Below, piece by piece: positions 7,283 through 11,732 of a stretch of DNA of 11,732 bases (the first letter of the stretch is position 1; each line of letters opens with the position of its first letter). The notes under the pieces were generated by a model that was not told where the DNA came from, ran no database searches, and worked only from the letters and a program-made list of their open reading frames with translations. Origin of the DNA: an uncultured Collinsella sp. GTDB lineage: Bacteria; Actinomycetota; Coriobacteriia; Coriobacteriales; Coriobacteriaceae. The translations under genes were made by a program, and so were the position numbers. Location: assembly GCA_900549185.1 (NCBI GenBank), contig URNM01000059.1:1-11732 (forward strand), in the 5' to 3' direction.

Positions 7283-7908
7283 GGCTTATTGTTGTCGACG
7301 ACGACCGCTTGGTGGTCGATTCGCTCAAGATTATCCTGGGCGCCCAGCCGCAGATCGAGGTGGTGGGCACCGGCGCCAACGGCAACGATGCGGTGGCGCT
7401 CTACGCCGAGCACGCACCCGATATCGCACTGCTCGACATCCAGATGCCGGGACGCGACGGCCTATCGGCGGCACGCGAGATCCTCGGGCGCGACCCTGCG
7501 GCGCGCGTGGTGTTTCTGACGACATTCTCGGATGACGAGTACATTGTGTCGGCGCTCAAGCTGGGTGCCCGCGGCTATCTGATCAAAACCGATGTCGCCG
7601 CCATTCCGCCAGCGTTGGCGCAGGTCATGAGCGGCAAACGCGTGCTCGAGGGCAAGGCGATCGAGGATATCAACTTTGATGGGGCGGGCGTCGAGGCCGG
7701 CACGGCCCGCCGGCCCGCGGCCTTTGTCAGCCTGACCGACCGCGAGTTCGAAGTCGCCGAGCTCATCGCCCGCGGCCTCGACAACAAGGAAATTGCCGCC
7801 ACCGCCTACATGGGCGAAGGCACCGTACGCAACCACATCAGCTCGATCCTTGCCAAAATGGGCCTGCGCAACCGCACGCAGATCGCCATCGCCTACCTGC
7901 GAGGGTAA
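7279..7908 (+). CDS. NarL/LuxR-type response regulator
   Basis: A 209-residue transcription regulator, the expected partner of the kinase. The receiver domain (1-about 120) has the acidic pair D7/D8, phospho-acceptor D53 in LLDIQMPG, T81/T82 after the fourth strand and K103 in GYLIKTD. After a linker (about 121-149) comes a LuxR-type helix-turn-helix (about 151-206): LTDREFEVAELIARG, then the recognition helix region GTVRNHISSIL. Both domains are complete and of usual length. The ATG overlaps the kinase stop by four bases and has AAGGAG upstream inside the kinase gene, so the two are translationally coupled. The likely target is the divergent exporter operon, by analogy with similar modules; no binding site is proven. 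Confidence 0.95.
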   Translation: MRLIVVDDDRLVVDSLKIILGAQPQIEVVGTGANGNDAVALYAEHAPDIALLDIQMPGRDGLSAAREILGRDPAARVVFLTTFSDDEYIVSALKLGARGYLIKTDVAAIPPALAQVMSGKRVLEGKAIEDINFDGAGVEAGTARRPAAFVSLTDREFEVAELIARGLDNKEIAATAYMGEGTVRNHISSILAKMGLRNRTQIAIAYLRG

Positions 7909-7928
7909 TTACCCAACGACCGACCGCC

Positions 7929-7982
7929 CCGGCATAGCAAAATGGCTGCTGCCGATTTAATGCCATTTCAAAACTATGCCGG
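7929..7982. repeat. Stem-loop 20 bases after the response regulator gene
   Basis: ccggcatag at 7929-7937 pairs with 7974-7982 (9 bp) and, inside it, 7940-7946 pairs with 7962-7968 (7 bp), with a small asymmetric bulge and a 15-base loop. The distal arm is also the left arm of the next long palindrome (7969-8122), so the two folds compete. There is only a three-T run after it, making it a poor intrinsic terminator. Confidence 0.6.
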
Positions 7983-8122
7983 TTTACGGGGCCAGACTCA
8001 GAACCCCCATCCATACCCGCGTTTTCTGCAAAATGACGGCTCGTCTACCTGCGGTTTTATTTTCACGAATATCGGCATGGTTGGGGACTCGTAACTCAGC
8101 CCCGTAAACCGGCATAGTTTTG
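7969..8122. repeat. Long-palindrome element, copy A (154 bases)
   Basis: The arms 7969-7992 and 8099-8122 are a perfect 24-base inverted repeat. Pairing resumes further in (8005-8017 with 8074-8086, two mismatches), all on one axis at 8045.5, so most of the element can fold as one long hairpin. The inner block 8011-8086 is homologous to 8260-8335 of copy B: 57 of 76 positions agree without a gap by hand count, including tctacctgcggtttt and tcggcatggttgggg. The central terminator-like hairpin of copy B is lost here. No reading frame is plausible. It may be a small mobile palindrome (REP/MITE type) or a structured RNA segment. Confidence 0.8.
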
Positions 8123-8213
8123 TTCGGGCGGCCCTGCACGAGTGTCTCCGCCAGCCTCGCGGGACCAAAATGAGCCGTTTTCCTCCGTCCCCAAGGGATC
8201 AGCCGAAACCGCC

Positions 8214-8375
8214 CGCCACGAAATCGGCCCATCTACTACGTTTGACTCAATACCCCTGACCATACCTTCGTTTTGAACAAAACCGCAGGCGTTCTACCTG
8301 CGGTTTTGTTTTTGCGCTTTTCGGCATGGTTGGGGGTAAGGGGCTAAACGTAGCAGATGGGCCGGTTTCGTGGCG
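8214..8375. repeat. Long-palindrome element, copy B (162 bases)
   Basis: The arms 8214-8243 and 8346-8375 pair over 30 positions with two differences, one of them G-U compatible. Inner stems 8251-8266 with 8323-8338 and 8276-8289 with 8297-8310 share the same axis, 8294.5, giving an almost continuous hairpin of roughly 60 base pairs. The axis lies exactly 249 bases from that of copy A, the same offset as the shared inner block, so the copies are homologous as whole structures. The arm sequences are nevertheless largely different. Shared arm traces such as ccggttt suggest divergence rather than independent origin. Confidence 0.8.
8275..8314 (+). terminator. Intrinsic terminator at the centre of copy B, probably two-way
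   Basis: A perfect 14-bp stem (8276-8289 with 8297-8310), GC-rich at its tip around ccgcagg/cctgcgg, with a 7-base loop and followed by a run of five T. This is the best Rho-independent terminator in the intergenic region and could end transcription from the two-component genes about 370 bases upstream. The stem base is A/T on both sides, so it could also act on minus-strand transcripts. Confidence 0.8.
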
Positions 8376-8396
8376 CGCCCTCCTCCCCAACGCACA

Positions 8397-8436
8397 AAAG
8401 CGCCACCACGGAGGAGGGAGATGCCTCCGTGGCGGC
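8397..8436 (-). terminator. Intrinsic terminator for the surface protein gene
   Basis: On the minus strand, 8424-8436 pairs with 8402-8414 over 13 positions including one G-U pair (core ccacggagg/cctccgtgg), with a 9-base loop, then cgcttttgtg with four T. It lies 76 bases after the stop codon of the surface protein gene and is the most likely end of that transcript. Confidence 0.75.
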
Positions 8437-8473
8437 TGGGGGTAGGAGTAGGTCGGGATTTAGCCCTGCCGGC

Positions 8474-8499
8474 CGCCCGGGGCCTTTTGGCCCCGGGCG
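8474..8499 (-). terminator. Perfect GC-rich hairpin just after the surface protein stop
   Basis: cgcccggggcc (8474-8484) and ggccccgggcg (8489-8499) form a perfect 11-bp stem with a four-base loop, 12 bases after the stop codon. It has no T-run on the minus strand, so it may assist the next terminator or protect the mRNA end rather than terminate alone. Confidence 0.6.
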
Positions 8500-8511
8500 C
8501 TGTCGACGTGC

Positions 8512-11500
8512 CTAGCGCTTACGGATACCCCAGACCAGGGCTCCGACGCCGGCCATGGCGATGACAAATGTCATAAGCAGAGCGGCGGCCTGCTGGTCAC
8601 CCGTGGTGGGCAGGAAACCCTTGACCGTCTTGACGATATTCGTCACGGTCTTGGGCGTGCCGGGATCGGGCGTCGGCACGGGCGTCTCGGGCTTCTTGTA
8701 CGTGTTGTTGAACACGATACCCTCGACGCTCTTGTCGCCCTTGGTAAAGGCGACGTTCGCCTTGAGGTTGCCCTCGCCGTCATCGACCACGTTGACGGTC
8801 ACGGTAAAGACGGACTTGTCGTAGGTCATACCGACCTCGTCGCCCTTGACCTCGCTGATGGTGTAGACGTGCGTACCGGGCTCGTCGTACTCGAACTTGT
8901 CGAAGCCGATCTTGCCGTCGGCATCGTTGGCAACCGTAGACTCGATGTCCTCGCCAACGAGCTTAAAGCTAAACTCGTCCTTCTTGAGCTCGCGTCCCTC
9001 GAGCACCTTGATGGCGCCGATGGAGACCTGCGTGGGCATGGCGTGATACTTGTTGGTAAAGCCAGCCGACTCGGTAGCTCCCTCGAGCTTGTGCGCCGCG
9101 GTCAGCGTGCCATCACCATTGTCGGAGACGGTGGTCACGACGGTGTAGGTCGTGCCGTCATAGGTGACGCCCTTGTACAGGCCGAGCGCGTTGGGGCAAG
9201 CCTCGCGCAGCGTGTACGTGTGCGTGCCGGGCGCCTCGTAGCGAATCGGGCTCAGCGTAACGGTGCCGCTGGCGTCGTTGGCGCCGCTGGCGACAACCAC
9301 GCCGTCCTCGAGCAGCTCAAACGTGAACTCGCCGGCTGCAAGGTCGCGGCCGGTCAGACGCTTGACCGTCTTGACCTGATCGGTCACGGAAGAATCGGTG
9401 GGCGTCACGCTGTAGGTGTTGGTGAATGTGAAGGCCGCACCGTCGTCGCCTTCGCGCACGACGCTCAGGTGTCCGGCACCGTCGTCAGTCACGGTGTAGG
9501 AAATCTTGCGCGTAGCGTTAGCATCGTTGGTCACGCCAGGGGCGCTACCGGACTCGGTCACCGTGTAAGTAAAGGTGTGCGAGCGCGGAGCGGTGGGGGC
9601 TGCGGGCTCGGGCTCGTCGCTGGGCTCGTCGGCGTTGGCATCGGTGTCGGCCTCTTCAGCCTCTGCCTCGTCGGCCTCGGCTTCGTCAGCTTCGTCGGCC
9701 TCGGCCTTATCGGTCGCATCGTCCGTCACGCCCAGAGCGCGGTTGAGGTCCTCGAGCGTAAAGTGGATCTTGCCAAAGTCCACGTTGCCAGCCGCGTCGT
9801 TGGTTGCGGTCGTGCGCTCGGGCATCGGGGCACCGGCATCGTCGGCGGTCATGGTAAAGGTGAACTTGCCCGCGATGTCAGCCGGGGTCAGGCCCTCGGC
9901 TGCCTGGAGCTTCTTGGTGCCGATGAGTGCGGCATCCACGGCCTCGGCGCCGTAGACGTTTTCGAACAAGGGCTCGACGCCACCGTAGTCGACCGTTGCC
10001 GTCAGGGTACCGTCACCGTTGTCGACAACGATAACCTTAAAGCCAAAGCTCCACGTTGTAGCGGAAACGCCATTAGGCAGCCCGAATAAATCTTCGTAGG
10101 CCGTGTAGTTAATGGTCCAAGCGAGCTTACCGTCCTTGTCGGTACGATGGGCAAGCCCAGCCGCCTCAAGATTGGCAAGCATCTCGGTGTCGTAGTGCAG
10201 CGCATCAAAGCTCACATGCCCGCCGATATTGGGCTTGAGGTTTTCGTAGCCCACAAGCTCGCCCTGATAGGCAATGCCGAACCAGAACTCGCCGTCGGCC
10301 ATCGGACGACCGGTCAGGGTCTTGGTGGCGACAACCTGAGCAGCGGTACCACCAGGCGTATTGGTCGTAGCACTGTAGCTGTTGTGGAACGGGACCAGGG
10401 CACTCTCGACCTTGTTCTCACCGCTCTTGTGGACCGTCGTATGCGTACCCTCGGGACCGCCGGAGACGGTCGTCGTGGCGGTAAGCGTACCGGCACCGTC
10501 ATCGGCAACGGCGATCGTCACGGTACGCACGGCGTCGTCGTAGGTGTAACCGGGCTTGCCGTCATTCTTCTCGGCTACGGTGTACGTGAAGGTCTTGCCG
10601 GCGTCAGCCTGCGTAAACTTGACCTCATGGCCAGCCAGGATGTCGATCAGGCCGACCGTTGCCTCTGCCGTCGCAGGGGACTTGAAGTTGTTGACTCCGG
10701 GCAGCAGGCCAAGCGCGTTGGCCGAGGCCTCGTCGGCAGGCTTCACGGTAAACGTGAACTGACCCTCGGTCATAGGACGTCCGGAGAGGCTCTTGCTGAG
10801 CTTGAGGCCGCCGGCCGCGGCGTAATCGAGCCCAGTGCGGTACGTGTTGGTAAAGCGGCCGCTTTCCTTCTTGGTGACGTTGGCAATCAGGACGCCCTTG
10901 CCGTTATCAGTCACGGTTACTTCGGCGGTTGCGACATGCGCGTCATACGTCATACCGGCCGCGCTGCCCGCGTTCTCGCGGATCTCGTACTTGTAGGTTC
11001 CGGCAGCCGTGTAGTGGATCTTGCCGAACTTGATGGCGGCGATGCCATCCTTCGCGTCCTTTTTGCTCACGGTTACGGTTGCGGGATCGGGCAGCGGGGT
11101 GCCCTCGGGGGCGGTGACGGTAAAGCTGAACTTGTCCACATCCGTCCAGTCGCGGCCGTTAATGGCCTTGCTCAGGTCAAAGTCGAGCTCTGCGTCGATC
11201 GGGGTCACACTGTAGGAGTTCTTGAACTCGGCGGGCTCGGTGCCCTTCAGGACATGCTTCGCCTCGAGCGTGCCGTCGCCCTTGTCGGTGATGGTCGTCT
11301 CAATGGTGTAGGTCTTGCCGTCGTAGGTGATGCCGTTGTTGGCGTCGCCCGGGACCTCGCGCAGCGTGTAGGCATGCTTGCCGGCAGCGGTGTACTCGAT
11401 GGGGCTCATCTTGATCTTGCCGCGGGCGTCGTTCTTGCCGGTGGCGACAACATCGTTGCCCTCGACGAGCTCGAAGGAGAACTCGCCTTCCTTGAGATCG

Positions 11501-11682
11501 CGCCCGGTCAGGGCCTTGGTCGCCGTGACCTGATCAGTAACACTGAAGCTCTTGGGAGTTACGGTGTAGGCGTTCTCGAAGGTCGCCTTCTTAGCGTTCT
11601 GCAGCTTGTGCTCCACGCTGAGGGTGCCATCGCCGTTGTCCTGGACGGTGGTCACAATAGTGTACTCAGCGGTGCTGTAAGT
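8512..11682 (-). CDS. LPXTG-anchored surface protein with pilin-type isopeptide domains, N-terminus missing
   Basis: The last 1056 residues of a wall-anchored protein; the 5' part is lost at the contig end. Residues below are counted from the first genomic codon (11680-11682). It consists of tandem Spy0128/FctA-like beta domains of about 110-185 residues, each with a start motif like TK-LTGR, a middle YTxxE, a DNGDGTL-like turn and an end motif FxNxY. Seven are complete (11547-8692) after the tail of an eighth. Each complete domain keeps the Lys/Glu/Asn set expected for an internal Lys-Asn isopeptide bond: 56/109/155, 172/236/279, 297/371/434, 454/530/575, 590/710/755, 774/827/877 and 892/944/993. 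A Pro/Thr linker leads to the sorting signal LPTTG (1024-1028; 8599-8613), a membrane segment (about 1032-1053) and tail RKR. Sortase should link it to the wall, giving a stiff, protease-resistant stalk or adhesin. An apparent GTG start giving residues MYKRQ is adapter sequence and not real. Confidence 0.93.
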   Translation of the reverse strand, partial: TYSTAEYTIVTTVQDNGDGTLSVEHKLQNAKKATFENAYTVTPKSFSVTDQVTATKALTGRDLKEGEFSFELVEGNDVVATGKNDARGKIKMSPIEYTAAGKHAYTLREVPGDANNGITYDGKTYTIETTITDKGDGTLEAKHVLKGTEPAEFKNSYSVTPIDAELDFDLSKAINGRDWTDVDKFSFTVTAPEGTPLPDPATVTVSKKDAKDGIAAIKFGKIHYTAAGTYKYEIRENAGSAAGMTYDAHVATAEVTVTDNGKGVLIANVTKKESGRFTNTYRTGLDYAAAGGLKLSKSLSGRPMTEGQFTFTVKPADEASANALGLLPGVNNFKSPATAEATVGLIDILAGHEVKFTQADAGKTFTYTVAEKNDGKPGYTYDDAVRTVTIAVADDGAGTLTATTTVSGGPEGTHTTVHKSGENKVESALVPFHNSYSATTNTPGGTAAQVVATKTLTGRPMADGEFWFGIAYQGELVGYENLKPNIGGHVSFDALHYDTEMLANLEAAGLAHRTDKDGKLAWTINYTAYEDLFGLPNGVSATTWSFGFKVIVVDNGDGTLTATVDYGGVEPLFENVYGAEAVDAALIGTKKLQAAEGLTPADIAGKFTFTMTADDAGAPMPERTTATNDAAGNVDFGKIHFTLEDLNRALGVTDDATDKAEADEADEAEADEAEAEEADTDANADEPSDEPEPAAPTAPRSHTFTYTVTESGSAPGVTNDANATRKISYTVTDDGAGHLSVVREGDDGAAFTFTNTYSVTPTDSSVTDQVKTVKRLTGRDLAAGEFTFELLEDGVVVASGANDASGTVTLSPIRYEAPGTHTYTLREACPNALGLYKGVTYDGTTYTVVTTVSDNGDGTLTAAHKLEGATESAGFTNKYHAMPTQVSIGAIKVLEGRELKKDEFSFKLVGEDIESTVANDADGKIGFDKFEYDEPGTHVYTISEVKGDEVGMTYDKSVFTVTVNVVDDGEGNLKANVAFTKGDKSVEGIVFNNTYKKPETPVPTPDPGTPKTVTNIVKTVKGFLPTTGDQQAAALLMTFVIAMAGVGALVWGIRKR
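8692..11682 (-). repeat. Tandem isopeptide-domain repeats of the surface protein
   Basis: Approximate domain limits on the minus strand: partial tail 11682-11548; domain 1 11547-11194; 2 11193-10831; 3 10830-10354; 4 10353-9943; 5 9942-9394 (with acidic insert); 6 9393-9028; 7 9027-8692. Domains 1 and 6 resemble each other most by eye (both start VTDQV, keep LTGRDL, GEF-FEL and SPI-Y), suggesting a duplicated unit that has moved within the gene. Domains 3, 4 and 5 carry extra loops before the YTxxE strand. Confidence 0.85.
9583..9729 (-). other. Acidic low-complexity insertion inside isopeptide domain 5
   Basis: About 49 residues rich in Asp, Glu and Ala, with a core of alternating DEA/EADE units (9646-9708), then a Pro/Glu/Ala stretch. 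They interrupt domain 5 between its IHFTLEDL strand and the HTFTYTVTE strand that holds the catalytic Glu. The DNA is a near-repeat of gcctcgtcggc-type units, so growth by replication slippage is plausible. The domain still has its Lys/Glu/Asn set, so this is a loop extension and not a break in the fold. Confidence 0.8.
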
Positions 11683-11732
11683 CTGTCTCTTATACACATC
11701 TGACGCTGCCGACGACTAGTCGAGTGTAGATC
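11683..11732. other. Nextera (Tn5) library adapter, read-1 side, with index and P5 start
   Basis: The last 50 bases are the reverse complement of the Nextera read-1 adapter: mosaic end from 11683, adapter through 11715, an eight-base segment at 11716-11723 in the place of the i5 index (ctagtcga), then the start of the P5 sequence (gtgtagatc). None of it is genome. Confidence 0.97.

Noticed and set aside
7984..8232. 82-codon minus-strand open frame in the convergent intergenic region
   Set aside because: It runs through the palindromic arms of copies A and B, has no ribosome site or family resemblance, and its composition follows the repeats.
9943..10353. Possible loss of the catalytic Glu in isopeptide domain 4
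   Set aside because: When the domain is aligned on its DNGDGTL turn, a Glu (residue 530 from the first genomic codon) lies 24 residues before the turn, as in domain 1, so the set appears intact.
8869..11703. Two long plus-strand open frames (8869-10089 and 10147-11703) opposite the surface protein
   Set aside because: They are antisense shadows of repeated domains; the second ends in adapter-encoded residues.

Overview
The window is a high-GC, gene-dense fragment of what looks like a gut actinobacterium of the class Coriobacteriia, most likely Collinsella or a close relative. That placement is an inference from GC content, a Gram-positive sorting-signal protein built from pilin-type isopeptide domains, and the style of the ABC and two-component genes; no marker gene is present. 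The fragment is a sequencing contig. Bases 1-31 and 11683-11732 are Nextera library adapter, not genome, so about 11.65 kb (32-11682) is genomic and both end genes are cut by library ends.

Layout, left to right. (1) 32-2339, minus strand: an ABC transporter pair, a LolD/MacB-type ATPase followed after 8 bases by a large FtsX-family permease that runs off the left end. Its promoter region is an AT-rich stretch at about 2340-2400. (2) 2421-2606: a compact intergenic repeat element with 32-base inverted ends, a nested 16-base hairpin and four unit copies spaced 27-28 bases apart. (3) 2610-5937, minus strand: a three-gene operon of one ABC-2-type exporter ATPase and two related but distinct ABC-2 permeases, with short gaps or overlaps. 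(4) 5938-6136: a divergent control region. (5) 6137-7908, plus strand: a NarL-type sensor histidine kinase and response regulator overlapping by ATGA. (6) 7909-8511: a 600-base convergent intergenic region filled with structure. It holds a hairpin, two homologous long-palindrome elements whose arms differ in sequence but each still pair, a strong intrinsic terminator inside the second, and two GC-rich hairpins at the 3' end of the next gene. (7) 8512-11682, minus strand: the C-terminal 1056 residues of a cell-wall-anchored surface protein with seven complete and one partial Spy0128/FctA-like isopeptide domains, an acidic insertion in one domain, and an LPTTG sorting signal.

How the parts may work together. 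The ATPase plus two permeases divergent from a NarL-type kinase/regulator has the gene content of the Bacillus LnrJKLMN system, in which a two-component system detects a membrane-active antibiotic and induces a dedicated exporter. The simplest reading is that the kinase and regulator control the divergent exporter through the shared 200-base region. The FtsX-type transporter beyond it is transcribed in the same direction but has its own promoter region and is separated by the repeat element. The surface protein is unrelated in function and probably forms a covalently stabilised stalk or adhesin; its sortase and N-terminal region are outside the window. No tRNA, rRNA, CRISPR array, intact transposase or replication origin was seen.
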